Below are positions 32,485 to 43,212 of a stretch of DNA of 64,000 bases, one piece after another. Each line of letters opens with the position of its first letter. Position 1 is the first letter of the stretch. The position numbers and the translations under genes are program-made. Location: NCBI GenBank assembly GCA_964016885.1, contig OZ024740.1, forward strand, positions 293,371,217-293,435,216, in the 5' to 3' direction. The notes under the pieces are model-generated. The model made no database searches and was not told where the DNA came from. It saw only the letters and a program-made list of their open reading frames with translations. Origin of the DNA: Eledone cirrhosa (taxonomy: Eukaryota > Mollusca > Cephalopoda > Octopoda > Eledonidae).

Positions 32485-33280
32485 GAAATTGGGGAGGTGA
32501 GTTGAGTCCAAGAGATGAATAGGATCCAAGGCGGTGAATCAGACTTTGTTCAGTCCTGGTGATCCATAATGTAAAAGGACACCCAGGACTGAAACATGTA
32601 GGGAAGAATGACCAGGAGAACAGAAATGACGTGCGATAGGAGTATCCAAACCGAGTCGTATGTCCCTCCAATATTCGGCAAAACGGTCCCCCATACGGTG
32701 TCCTGTTTGTCCGATATATAAAGACCCGCAAAGGGAACACCGGATGGCTTAGACAACGTGGGTGGATGTGCAGGTGAACGAGTGGTGGATACGGAAAGAC
32801 CCGTTAGGGCCTGTAAGAGTGGTGAGGGTGGAAATGAAGGGACAAGTGTTGTAGCGAGAACGGGAACAAGGATGAGAGCCGGGTGGAGTCGTGGGACAGG
32901 ATGAGAAGGAACTGCTAACCAGGAGGTCACGGAGGTTGCAGGCGCGCTTAAAAGAAGTAATGGGTGTGTTTGGAAAAAAGCGAGAAGTAACCGGGGTCAG
33001 AAGAGAGGATGCGGAAGGAACGGAGGATATGTCGCCGGAGCGGTAGAGTGATGTGGTGGTAGGTGAGAGGGCTGTGGTGCAGTCTGTTTCACGGGTGCGG
33101 GTGAGAACAGCTTGGATCAGGGTGGAGGGGGATATCCACGCTGGATGAAGCAGGAAGCCATGCGAAGGGAATGGGTTTCAAAATCGTCGTCCTGGCTACA
33201 GAGCCGACGAAGACGGAGGAATTGAGAATAGGGTATCGAGTGTTTGGTGTGGGTTGGATGGGAGGGGGTGAAGTCGAGGT
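32485..33280 (-). pseudogene. PLE protein: RT end plus GIY-YIG, with stops
   Basis: Minus-strand fragments read in order [29 protein letters not shown] (RT thumb-like), NLRDLLVSSSSCP, CSRSRYNTCPF (Cys motif), HSFTCTSTHVV, then a stop, then AIRCSLCGSLYIGQTGHRMGDRFAEYW and LDTPIARHFCSPGH. In relatives the stop position is the Tyr of the first half of the signature (VVY). The stop therefore sits exactly on a conserved active-site residue (TAA in place of TAC/TAT). Further shifts occur near the end. Inactive. Confidence 0.7.
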
Positions 33281-33326
33281 AAGAGTGGGAGTCTGTTGGT
33301 TTAATGAAAATGGAAGTAGAGAGAAT

Positions 33327-33387
<61 letters not shown>

Positions 33388-33433
33388 TATGGAATACTGT
33401 TGGCTTCTTGCTACAATAATTTCTATACTTTTC

Positions 33434-33487
<54 letters not shown>
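33327..33487. repeat. (TA)n tracts
   Basis: Two TA tracts (about 33,328-33,383 and 33,438-33,487) separated by 55 bases. The second abuts the hammerhead pair. Confidence 0.95.
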
Positions 33488-33491
<4 letters not shown>

Positions 33492-33540
33492 TTCTACAGG
33501 ACTAGAACTGTTTCATTCTTTAGAAATCATCAGGAATCCT
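33488..33540 (-). ncRNA. hammerhead ribozyme-like motif, left half of inverted pair
   Basis: Minus strand: stem I GGATTC, core CTGATGA, T, stem II TTC-TAAA-GAA, T, core GAAA, stem III CAG-TTCTAGTC-CTG, cleavage-site TA, stem I GAATCT. Stem I is 5 Watson-Crick pairs plus one G-T. Confidence 0.75.
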
Positions 33541-33593
33541 GAGATTCCTGATGATTTCTAAAGAATGAAACAGTTCTAGTCCTGTAGAATCTC
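33541..33593 (+). ncRNA. hammerhead ribozyme-like motif, right half of inverted pair
   Basis: Plus strand: stem I GAGATTC, core CTGATGA, T, stem II TTC-TAAA-GAA, T, core GAAA, stem III CAG-TTCTAGTC-CTG, cleavage-site TA, stem I GAATCTC. Stem I is 7 bp perfect, and every invariant core base is present. It abuts the left copy with no spacer, so a transcript of either strand contains one ribozyme and the antisense of the other. Confidence 0.8.
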
Positions 33594-33971
33594 ATCTATA
33601 TTAAAACTTTTATACTCTGCTATGTATTGAGTACCTTACTTACTGTGGTTACCTCCGATTCAGCCCGGAATAACTTACCTTATATATATATATATTTATT
33701 TATTTATTAAAGTATTTGCTCAAGGGTTCTTATATATTTGATATATATTTGATATATATTTGTCCTTATCGAGCCCTCTTTGGATCTTAGTCTTCACATT
33801 TATTATTATTACTATATATGTATGAATTTGTTTTGCAAGGTTTTTGATATGAAATCATCGTGTATCGAAACAAATATTGCTATAAAAGAAATAGGATTTC
33901 GCTTCAAGCATAGCTTTATACAAATATATATATACATGCAAATATATATATACAAGTCATACAAATATATA
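33594..33971. other. PLE end fragments, no gene
   Basis: 33,705-33,800 (TTGCTCAAGGGTTCTTATAT... to ...GAGCCCTCTTTGGATCTTAG) is the reverse complement of sequence at 23,380-23,470, outside the 23.5-kb PLE. 33,825-33,880 (TTTTGCAAGGTTTTTGATATG) matches the outer flank of PLE ends at 21,690 and 51,030. Confidence 0.6.
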
Positions 33972-34302
33972 TAGAAATTTCGTATTTCTAAAGAAATACG
34001 ATAGCAACATATACAGGCAACATTTAGGAAGCCGTAGCTATGCAAACACCGGGGCTAACGCCCTCTGGTGGTGTCCAGCAGAAGCAAGGGGGACAACCGT
34101 CTATGCATTTCAGGCTTCATCAGGACAGTCCCTCCCACCGCTTGCAACTGTTGGACTTGAGAACAGTCGAGAATATATAGTTTTCTCGTCCATGTAAATT
34201 TACACTACCAGAGGGCGTTAGCCCCGGTGTTTGCATAGCTACGGCTTCCTAAACGTTTCCTGTCAACATACCGTATTTCTTTAGAAATACGAAATTTCTA
34301 TA
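33972..34302. mobile_element. fold-back element with a hammerhead-like centre
   Basis: Left arm 33,972-34,062 and right arm 34,201-34,302 are inverted copies (GAAATTTCGTATTTC, GGAAGCCGTAGCTATGCAAA, GGGGCTAACGCCCTCTGGT). The 138-bp centre holds a minus-strand hammerhead-like motif. No coding sequence is present. Probably a non-autonomous PLE-related unit. Confidence 0.7.
34091..34132 (-). ncRNA. hammerhead-like motif with collapsed stem II
   Basis: Minus strand: stem I GGACTGTC, core CTGATGA, AGCCT, core GAAA, TGCA, cleavage-site TA, stem I GACGGTTGTCC. Stem I forms seven consecutive pairs, two of them G-T. Only five bases link CTGATGA and GAAA, so a normal stem II cannot form. It could be a degenerate ribozyme or a natural minimal form. 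Confidence 0.4.
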
Positions 34303-34683
34303 AATATTTTTATACTTGGGGAGGGTCATATTGTTATAATACTGCCAGAAATAATAACAGAACACACTCGCTGTTTGGTTTGGGTTGGTTTTCACTTCTG
34401 TATATTTTATATCTCCATAGTTAATTTATTTGGCAATCAATGTTTATCATTGATTGACCAGCGGTTAAAAATAAAGATATGAATATATATCAAAGGTATA
34501 TATTGAGTTAGAAACTCAAAATGGTCTCTTCCAATTAAATAGCTCAGGGAAAGAGATTTTTTCCGAGCCGTGTAATATAATTGAATATAAAAGAGAGATA
34601 AACACAGGTATATACATATGTGTTCAAATCGTAAGGGATCAGATTCGCTAGGGTGAAAAAAGTACTACGATATAAATATATAT

Positions 34684-34733
34684 AGTCTATCAAAGTTCTT
34701 TCGTCGCACATCTGCGACATCATCAGTGGTGCT
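34684..34733 (-). ncRNA. hammerhead-like core in PLE end
   Basis: Minus strand: AGCACCA, CTGATGA, T, stem II GTCGC-AGATGT-GCGAC, GAAA, GAACTTTGATAG. Core and stem II are perfect; stem I is mostly unpaired. The stem II pairs covary with those at 23,141 (GTCAC/GTGAC) and 37,979 (GTTGC/GCAAC). Confidence 0.5.
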
Positions 34734-35189
34734 ATTATGTTTCTTCCCATTGTATTGTAATGTCTACGCCATTTTTATTTAATTAAATAATTTATTTCTT
34801 CTACTCTGTCTCTGCGCATGCGTTTGAGTGTGTGTATAATGTTTGGTGTGTGTGTGTGTTCGCGTTTGAGTGTATGTGTTTTTGTTTTTGTATTCTATCT
34901 TTGATCACTAGTGTGTGTTTATATGTGTTTGTTTTTATTGTACTTGTGTATATGTTTATTTATTTATTTTTCCCTTAAGTCAGTATCGTTTGTTTGGGTA
35001 TGGTTGTTGTTGTTATTCCATTCGTTCTTTCTGTTAACTTTGGTCTTTTTAGTTCTATCTCAGTTGCTTCTCTGATTTGCCTACCTGTTGAGTCATTTCT
35101 ATGCTTGGATATTATTTTAATTTCTATGTTGTTTATATTACCGTCATGTCTGGCGTGTTCACATAGTACTGAACCGTTTTTTTCTCCTT

Positions 35190-36800
35190 TTAGTTCCGCC
35201 CCCGCCCCCTCCCCTGGTGTTCGGCTATACTTTCTCCTATGCTTCGAGCTATCTCACCTTTGTATGTCATTGTCATGTTTCTGCAAGTACCCTCTGTACA
35301 TCTTATGCTATAGACTACATTTCTAGTTTTACAATTTATCTGGGGGTTCATTCTACATATAACACATTTCTTATTCGCACAGTGGGTTTTCTTAAAGGGG
35401 TATGTCTTGCTGATCAGAGATTTTATGGTAGTTCCTGGCTTTTCTACCACTTTTATCTTTTGTTGGGTCTTTCTTAGGGCCTTTCTACATTGCTTAGCTA
35501 ATTTATTAGCTAAGCAATGTAGAAAGGCCCTAGGAGTAGCATCCACGAACATCACACTCTGGTATCTCTGGTTGTCGTACCACGAAGTGGCTTTCCCTAT
35601 CTTATGTTTAGCTCTATCTAAGCTATTCCATGATTTTCTCCTGTATGAAGGGCAAATTCCTTTCATGTCCATTTCTATGAGGGTCTTATATTTCTCCGTG
35701 GCTCCTTTGTATACTCTTATTGTGTCTCTTTGGTTGTAGCCAGAGAACTGCATACGAATGATGAAGTGTTGGATGTGTCTTTCTATTTCAGTTGGGTCGC
35801 ACATGCGGGACACAACTTCATCACTCTTATCAAGTCTGCGATCAGAATATTAAACTTAGCACTATTGGACATTGCTGAGTTTTTGAGTATCAGGTATTTG
35901 GAGGCCATGGGTTTAGCATAATGTGAGTGGAGAATTTGGGTACTCTCGTCTATAGTGTTTATCCAGAGTTCCGTGTCTAATACTGGTAGTCTATTGTTAG
36001 GGTGTTTGGAAGGGTAGTCAAGGGTTACAGTTATACTCAGGTGTATCTATCTGCTGGATGCTCTGCATTGTGCTATTTTATAATTCATGTTTATTAGTAC
36101 TCTCTTGTCGGGGTGTTCTTATTACTATATTAATATCGTCTACGCATAGAGAGTACATGACGAGGGCTATGGAGTTCTCTTCAATGCGTTCTCTGAGTCT
36201 CCTTTCTCACCATACCATAAATAGATTGGCAACATCGCCAGTTATGCTGACGCCAATGGCTGCTCCCTCTTTCTGGGTGTAGATTCTTTTCATTAAATTT
36301 AAACATATGGCCCTGTAGGGTAGTATTAATACTAGCCCCTATTGCATATGCGACCATTTTTCTCACCTGATCATTGTTTTGGGATGTCCGTATGGCTTTG
36401 GTCCATCCATTCCATCTTCCCATGGGAGTCTTTTTAGCCATTGAGGTTATGGTGGGGGGTCTACCTCTTATAGGTCTACTGGGGCAGAAACATCTAAGGT
36501 CATGATTATCTAGGTATTCGGTGTAATAAGTAAGTCTAAGTGGGAGGCCCAGTTCATCTGTGTCGATGTCGCAGAACTCCACTTCGCTCTCATTGATTAT
36601 TTCCACACATTTTTCCACAGCAAAATCAATTTTAATGGTTGGGTACAGTTATATTACATCCATACTGCCTATTATGCAGTTAGTTAAGTTTTTGTTGTTG
36701 TTGCATTCATTGACTCTGCTGAGGAGGTCCTCTGTGCTGTCACATATATCTGGGGACATCTTAATTATGGGGCGTATAATCATAGAGAGGAAGTAGGAAT
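35190..36800 (-). pseudogene. PLE reverse transcriptase-GIY-YIG protein, broken
   Basis: Minus-strand order: an RT motif A segment SMDVI-stop-LYPTIKIDFAVEKC near 36,640; an open 145-codon block (36,618-36,181); motif B region KEGAAIGVSITGDVANLFMVW after a 1-base frameshift; motif C LCVDDINIV near 36,130; RT thumb (EIERHIQHFIIRMQFSGY, about 35,800); and GIY-YIG (NCKTRNVVYSIRCTEG..., 35,300-35,200). Motif C reads CVDD instead of the usual YVDD or YADD. A stop interrupts motif A, another follows FMVW, and YKGE replaces YIGE. A short palindrome (TTAGCTAATTTATTAGCTAA) lies at 35,497-35,516. The domain order is that of classical Penelope elements. It is dead by several independent hits. Confidence 0.75.
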
Positions 36801-37050
36801 TCTGTAGTTGCTAGCAATATTGGCTCCGCAGATAGGTAGTGTTGGTGGTCCTGTCGTCTTTGATTGTATATATATATATATATGTATTTTTAACCGCTGG
36901 TCAATCAATGATAATTATTGATTGCGAAATAAATTAACTATGGAGATATAAAAGATACAGAAGCGAGAACCAACCCAAACCAAACAGTGAGTGTGTTCTG
37001 TTATTATTTCTGGCAATATTCTAACAATAGGACCCTCCCCAAGTATAACA

Positions 37051-37102
<52 letters not shown>

Positions 37103-37106
<4 letters not shown>

Positions 37107-37879
37107 AACAGAAAGATGCAGTAAAAGAGATTTATTCGGTTCTAACATACGTTTCAATAGACATCAATTTGCCTAGATCTCGCTGCATCTATAATATTAT
37201 ATAGTTAGTAGAGCATTCGACATCCAATGCACAATCGATTCCATATCATCAGAGATTATGTTTACCGTACCAGAATATTTAGGTTTTTATAGAATTCATG
37301 TGAAGTTGAAGTAGAGAAGAAGGAGGGTGTGACAAAGACGAGAGAGATAGGGGGGTTTTTCATGGTTGTTGAGGTAAAACAGAGGGGAGGATAAAATACG
37401 ATAATGAAGTCTAGATATGGACTAGTCCAACTGTGTGTGTGCTAGGGAGATGGTAGACGTTGATAGGTTTATGATCTATGATAGATGGAGGCAGGGGAGA
37501 TTAGGCCGAGTGACTTGTAAAGTATGTAGGAGGAGATATTGAATAGGGGAGGTGTGGTCAATAGAAGACATAGCAATAATCCGTGGGGACAGATAGAGGA
37601 GGTAGAAGGAAGATAGAGGAAAGCAGAAGTCGCAGGATCAAATTAAGCCAGGTTTGTATTTCGAGAACCAGGTTTGTAGTTCTAAACAATTTGATTTAAT
37701 TTTCTGGTTAACTTTTCTGGAGAACTTTCTCGTATTCGTCGGTGGCGATTGTCAAACTGAGATCAGGTTGTGTTGTGATGTGTGACTCTATCTATAAGAG
37801 AGATTTGGGTGTGTCTGTGAGTGGAGTGTTAATGAGTGTGGGAGTGCAGGTGTGTTGATGAAGATTTAAAGGAATTAAA

Positions 37880-37916
<37 letters not shown>
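37103..37916. other. no gene recognised
   Basis: GA/AG-rich unique-looking sequence (37,310-37,640), ending in (TA)n at 37,880-37,915. Confidence 0.5.
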
Positions 37917-37920
<4 letters not shown>

Positions 37921-38215
37921 AACAAAGTTCTTTCGTTGCACACCTGTAGACATACAATGCAACAGGAGGAAACATAATAGTACCACTGATGATGTTGCAG
38001 ATGTGCAACGAAAGAAGTTTGTTAGACTATATATATGTATTTATATCTGTATTTTTGACCGTTGGTCAGTCAGTGATAAACATTGATGGCCGAATGAATT
38101 AATTATGGATAAAAGATACAGAAGCGAAAACCAACCAAACAGTGAGTGTGTTCCGTACTTTTTTCTGGCAATATTATTACAATATGACCCTCCCCAAGTA
38201 TAACAATATATATAT
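37917..38215 (+). mobile_element. solo PLE end with hammerhead-like motif
   Basis: It combines the hammerhead-like motif and, at 38,040-38,210, the PLE end matching 36,885-37,055 (CAATATGACCCTCCCCAAG). GTCTAACAAAGTTCTTTCGTTGCACA (37,918 on) is the inverted half of the motif, so this end was duplicated and rearranged. Confidence 0.65.
37979..38028 (+). ncRNA. hammerhead-like core
   Basis: AGTACCA, CTGATGA, T, stem II GTTGC-AGATGT-GCAAC, GAAA, GAAGTTTGTTAG. Core and stem II are perfect; stem I is weak. Confidence 0.5.
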
Positions 38216-38235
38216 ATATATGTGTGTGCGTGTGC

Positions 38236-38296
<61 letters not shown>
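38216..38296. repeat. (TG)n microsatellite
   Basis: TG/TA dinucleotide tract adjoining the solo PLE end. Confidence 0.95.
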
Positions 38297-39219
38297 CACT
38301 CTGCCCGCAGGGGCTGTGGGGAGGCCACCAATATGATTGACTGACTTGTCATTTTATCAGTCAGATATTACATACTTATGCAAATAACATGTACATAAGA
38401 GTCTTTGTTTTACTCTACGTTTCCTCTCGTTTACATACAGAAAATAGTGAATGGTAACAGCAAGATAATTTATTGGGAGTGGTGTTAGGGTGTTTAAGAA
38501 GCGTTTAAAAAATGGGTTGTAAACGTGCCCTTCTGCTGGTTCCATTTCAATAAATGACCTTTGATGACTATAATGGCAGGAAGTTTTTCAAATTCTTTTC
38601 TTATAGCTGAATCAACTCTCTTAAATCTATAAAGAAAACCTTCAACAATTTTCTATATTAAAGATGAATTTAGGTGTTCGTCTGGTGGTGGGGGTGTTAA
38701 TAAGGTGTAAGATACAAATCTTTTGATAAAAATGGGATGACAGCAAAGAGAAAAATAAGGATATTTTTGGAATATTTGTCAGAAATGTATGTTGCTGATA
38801 TTGGTTTGGCACACGCACATACAGCTATGTACACACATATAAAGGTATATATACGCACTTCGTATACATAGGATGTAAAGAACATGAGCGGGCAGACGTC
38901 AACCTCATGCTACAGTAGAAGATATTTATCCAATGTGACATACAAGGGAGTTGAACCTTGAATCACGAACTTTCTAAAAAAATATCGTATAAAAATTGTT
39001 TCAGGGGAGATAATCAAGAAGAGTAATCTTTAAAAGTTATTTCCCTTTTTTCTTTTCTTTTAATTAAATCATATAATGTTTGCAATGAAAACAAAAAAGA
39101 GATTGAGTATCGAAAGTAAAGGGAAGGGGAAGAGAGAAAAAAGACCTATCGCCTAACTATCTCTCTACTTCTCTAACGCCGTATATATCAGTTCATATAT
39201 CTACCCCTTTGTATATCTA
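38297..39219. other. no gene recognised
   Basis: AT-rich sequence with no supported frame; (TATC)n starts at about 39,214. Confidence 0.5.
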
Positions 39220-39706
39220 TCTATCTATCTGTGATAGCTATGGCGAAAGAGTTTGTATGGTGGACAAGGTTGAAAGGGCTGAGGTCAGACACCTTTCTCT
39301 CCGGCCAACAACTGATTCTTTTTTCAAATACCACTTTGGAAGAAGAATCAGGATGGAGAGAGAGGTGCTGTACCCCAGCAAGTTTTATGAAAGGTGGGTG
39401 AAAGTGGCGAGAATGGCCCGAGTGAATGGGCCTTCTCTCTATATAAGCCTGTAGGTTGAGGAAAAGGAGGAGGAGAGGAAAGGAGTACAAACTCTTCGTA
39501 CTCCTGGAGATAAGGGTTTCACATTTTTTCGGGGGTATGTATTACCCATATGAACTGTCTCCCCCTATTGGGGAAAATCGACTAATTTTTTAAATTGCAT
39601 TTGTGATAACATTTTACACGTTTTTATTGTATGTAAACTTCCCCCTTTGTATTTGTCCCCTTCTTTTGTGCCCCTGTGGCTAATAAAGAAACATATCTAT
39701 CTAGAG
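39220..39706 (+). mobile_element. 5'-truncated LINE 3' end (Tx1-like), flanked by (TATC)n
   Basis: The frame reads FFKYHFGRRIRMEREVLYPS, KFYERWVKVARMARVNGPSL and ends at TAG (39,454). This resembles the C-terminus of Tx1-type LINE ORF2 (RIRxDxxRLxxxxFxKRWVxxA). The 3' UTR follows, with AATAAAG at 39,681, then ATCTATCTA. Both ends abut TATC repeats, so the target was a TATC microsatellite or its repeat is the target duplication. Confidence 0.5.
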
Positions 39707-39929
39707 AGAGAGATAGAGAGAGAAAGAGGGAGAGAGGTCATGACATATATATATATATATAACCATACACAAACGTACATGACCACATTACAGTATGGGC
39801 TGGATGATTTTGTGGGGGAGATGTGCGGGATTGGAGAGGTGGGACATGTGTGAGGGACAGAGTTGGAGGTGTATGTAATTGCCTTACTGCCTTGCTGATA
39901 TATTTAATATAGGTATTTTGAAGTAAATG

Positions 39930-40111
39930 ATTGTTTCTTTTGGCACAAGGCCAGCAATTGTCCCAGTGCATTACTGGTACTTTATTTTATCGACCCTGTA
40001 AGGAGGAAAGGCAAAGTTAACCTCGGCAGGATTTGACATCATACGGTAAAGGGCCATAACTCTATGCTGCAAAACATGGCGTCCGATCCTCTACCATTAC
40101 TGCCAATCCAA
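39930..40111 (-). mobile_element. common SINE
   Basis: Complete length from TGTTTCTTTTGGCACAAGGC to CTGCCAATCCA, diverged in the B box (GGATTTGACATCAT). Confidence 0.85.
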
Positions 40112-41150
40112 GTGCGTTTAAGGGGTTATTGTTACTTGCTTTCTCAAACTCTCAACAAAATACCATCAGTTATTTATGGTGTTGAGAAAAACTACATCCT
40201 GTGGGATGTATGTGAATGTACAGATATCCAAGAAAATAATAATAGCAAATGTTTCTTTCCCCTCCAACACACTCTCCCACAAGGAACCATTTAGCCATTT
40301 GAAAGCCAGTACTTAACTATTTTTAATGTCTGAAGTGTGTAATGGAGAAATCTCCCCTTTGCAGGATATCAATGTATCTAAGAAAACATTCCCAGTTGAT
40401 CTAGTGCCGAATCTCAACAGCTATGTAAAGTGTGGTTATCTACAAGTAAGTGGGTGCAGACATAACTGTGTAGTTAATAAAATCACTTCACAACCACATG
40501 GTTCCTGGCAGAGCAGGATTAAGTGTTGTTAAGGCCCTAACCACTCAGAAGATTATAGTGCACCTCCACACCCTCATATATAAATGCTGCCAACATTTTT
40601 TTCCTGATTTTTATTAATGAAACACATTTGAATAAAATGGTGCCCCCTCTTTCCTTGATACCCTAAGTGTTTATTTTACTTAATGCTTATATTTAATATT
40701 AGGTCAATCTTAACCAACAAGATTTCTGATGTTAAGCATTTCAGCCAGCACCATTTTGTTTTTGTCTTTAGTTTTTGTTATTCTTTTCAGACAATGTATA
40801 TAGGATTACATTATCCAATATGTCTGCAATGGATTGGCAGAATCATTAGACAGTTGACTATAATGTCTTGTGGTTTTTAAGTATGTCTCCTGATGCAGCG
40901 CCAGATAAAGTCTTTTTGCAGCTCTTAAAAGATTATGGCTCTCCTCACATATAACATCAGCATAAACAAAAGAAAATTATATAATCTTTGGAATAACAAA
41001 TACATTGGGTTTAACTAGAATTGTGTCACACTTCCCTTGATGCTTTTAGCATGTGTTTATTTTGTTTAACCCTTTTGCATTTACATTACTCTATATAAAC
41101 TATTGTATTTTCATGGTAAACACTTTATTTCACAAAATTATCTCACAATA
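40112..41150. other. no gene recognised
   Basis: Unique-looking sequence. Frames at 40,326-40,532 and 40,683-40,880 lack recognisable domains. Confidence 0.5.
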
Positions 41151-41245
41151 ACTAAGGTACCCAGCTATGCCCAGGAGAACAGTTAAGAGAAGACAGTTAA
41201 AAGAGAAAACGACTGTATTGAATGTGTTGTCTGGTATGAGGTGAG
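41151..41245 (-). mobile_element. Helitron-like 3' end, diverged
   Basis: The reverse complement matches 16,585-16,681 (ATACAGTCGTTTTCTCTTTTAACTG... CTGGGCATAGCTGGGTAC). The terminal CTAG has decayed to TTAG. Confidence 0.45.
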
Positions 41246-41694
41246 ACTGTAATGTGTGTGTGTGTTAGAGAGATATAAAAAAAAAACAATCATAAAACTT
41301 CCTTATTAGGCTGGGGGAGTAAACTGCCGATTAAATGGTATCATTGGCCTTGGATTTTAAATGTTGTGAAATAACCATAGTCAGTATGATCTTTTTCAGC
41401 TCCAAAGGACGTCATCTGAAACACAGCAATATACTGCATAACATTGCTTCTGACGTGTTGCTTTGTTAGTAAAGTCTGTAAGTAGTATATGGATAAAAGC
41501 TGGAGGGCAGATTAATTTCAAATAATATTAATTTTTCTTTGTACTGTAAAATTAAAGACTGTTAAACCTTCAACTGATACTTTTGTGGTACAGCACTCCC
41601 TCTCTCTGAATATCTAACACTTTAATTATATCTCTCTCTGTATAATGGCCTATCTCTTTCTTTCTGCCTCTCCCTCTGAGTCTCTCTATCTTTA

Positions 41695-41812
41695 GATGTG
41701 TGTGATGTATTTGATGTATATGTATTTGTGATGTGTGTGATGTATTTGATGTATATGTATTTGTGATGTGTGTGATGTATTTGATGTATATGTATTTGTA
41801 TGTGTATTTGTA
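41695..41812. repeat. short tandem repeat, 33-bp period
   Basis: Units of the type TGTGTGATGTATTTGATG-TATATGTATTTGTGA, about three copies, directly before the SINE. Confidence 0.85.
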
Positions 41813-41813
41813 T

Positions 41814-42170
41814 GGAGGCACATGGCTTAGTGGTTAGAGCATTGGCCTTGCAATCGAAAGGTTGTGAGTTCAATTCTCAGACTGGGTGATGTGTTGTTTC
41901 CTTGAGCAAGACACTTTATTTCACATTGCTCCAGTTTACTCAGCTATAGAAATGAGCTGATAGGGACTGGGGTCCCTATCATTCCACTGCAAAGTGGTCG
42001 TGGAGGTGCCACGAAAAAAAAAAGCACCCAGCACTCACTGTAAATGAGGTTGGTGTTAGGAAGGGCATCCAGCTGTAGAAATCAAGCCAGAATCAGTTCC
42101 CGTCCCACCCTTGCAAGCAGGGAAAAGTGGACATAAAATGAAATGATGATGAATGATGAGGGTGATGATG
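41814..42170 (+). mobile_element. full-length tRNA-SINE with LINE-like 3' tail
   Basis: The tRNA-like head (A box TGGCTTAGTGGTTAGAGCA; B box GGTTGTGAGTTCAATTC) is followed by a central part with AGCACCCAGCACTCACTG. The tail TGAGGTTGGTGTTAGGAAGG, GCATCCAGCTGTAGAAA ends in a GATGATG repeat. The tail is shared with the 3' UTR of the LINEs at 45.9-51.0 kb, as in tailed SINEs mobilised by a partner LINE. Confidence 0.85.
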
Positions 42171-42892
42171 TGTGTGCAGTTTTTGTGTTATTCAACCAAC
42201 CAATAAACATATTTTTTTTATATTATATATAGATAATATTTAATCTATGAGATTTTGATATTATTTATTTTGAAAACAATACCATAACATAAGTATGAGC
42301 AGCCGGTTATGGCCAGTTTGAACAAAAAGAGGTGAAAGAATTCTGGCCAGATGCGGCTGGTTTAAATGTTAAAGGGCTAAGGGCTAATCCAATCCTGGTT
42401 CCAGATCTAATCCAACTTCACAGACAGGGGCCTTCTATTATTGCAACAGGCTGATCAATAGTTTGTGAGTAATCAGGAGAGTTGAGAGTGTACAAAAGTA
42501 TGTTATATGTATGTGTATATGTGAGTGTGTATGTGTGTTAGCATGCAAGAAAGAAAAAGAGAGGGTGTGAGTGTGTGTGGATGTGTGCATTTATGTATGA
42601 AGTTGTGTGTTTTTGCATAAATATGATACATTTATATATATATATATGTGTGTGTGCGTGTGTTTATGTGTGTGTGTGTGTGTGTGAGTATGTGTGTGTC
42701 TTTAGTAAGGCTAAGCAGGATCATAACACTACATTCTTGTCTATTAGTTCCATAGTAACAAAGCCCACACCCTAGCCACAATAAATGAATATTGTGATCA
42801 CGCTTAGACACTGAAATTACACACACACATACACACATACATAGATACATATATATATATATATATACACATACATATATATATATATATAA
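42171..42892. other. no gene; TG/TA-rich
   Basis: Unique-looking sequence with TG-rich 42,500-42,700 and (TA)n at 42,850-42,892. Confidence 0.5.
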
Positions 42893-43102
42893 CGAAATAT
42901 TTTACTTTGTGTGAAATTAATTAATAAATAAATAAACTAATACCTTAACACTTCACACAAAGTAAAATATTTGTGTGAAATTAATTAATAAATAAATCAA
43001 CTAATACCTTAACACTTCACACAAAGTAAAATATTTGTGTGAAATTAATTAATAAATAAATCAACTAATACCTTAACACTTCACACAAAGTAAAATATTT
43101 CG
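42893..43102. repeat. three 64-bp tandem units, each with inverted ends
   Basis: TTTGTGTGAAATTAATT starts at 42,906, 42,970 and 43,034, so the period is 64. Each unit ends TTCACACAAA, the inverse of its start. The array is bounded by CGAAATATTTTAC and GTAAAATATTTCG. Units are almost identical. Confidence 0.95.
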
Positions 43103-43212
43103 TTTTAATCATTTTCTAACCAGAAAAAAGAGAGAAAAAAATAAAAAGGAAGAAAAAATATTTTTCTTCCTAATAATCATCTTTTTCTCCCTGTTTTCAT
43201 ATATATATATAT

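Larger units (their letters stand above)
34306..37055 (-). mobile_element. Penelope-like element with RT and GIY-YIG relics
   Basis: About 170-185 bp inverted ends: left 34,306-34,490 (GGGGAGGGTCATATTG... CAATCAATGTTTATCATTG) and right 36,885-37,055. The minus strand encodes RT then GIY-YIG. A hammerhead-like motif lies inside the left end at 34,684-34,733. The related solo end at 37,917-38,215 has both motif and end sequence. This is the longest PLE copy in the window (2.75 kb). Confidence 0.75.

Noticed and set aside
39715..39760. GA-rich run followed by (TA)n as a regulatory site
   Set aside because: Simple-sequence DNA after a LINE 3' end; nothing specific supports regulation.
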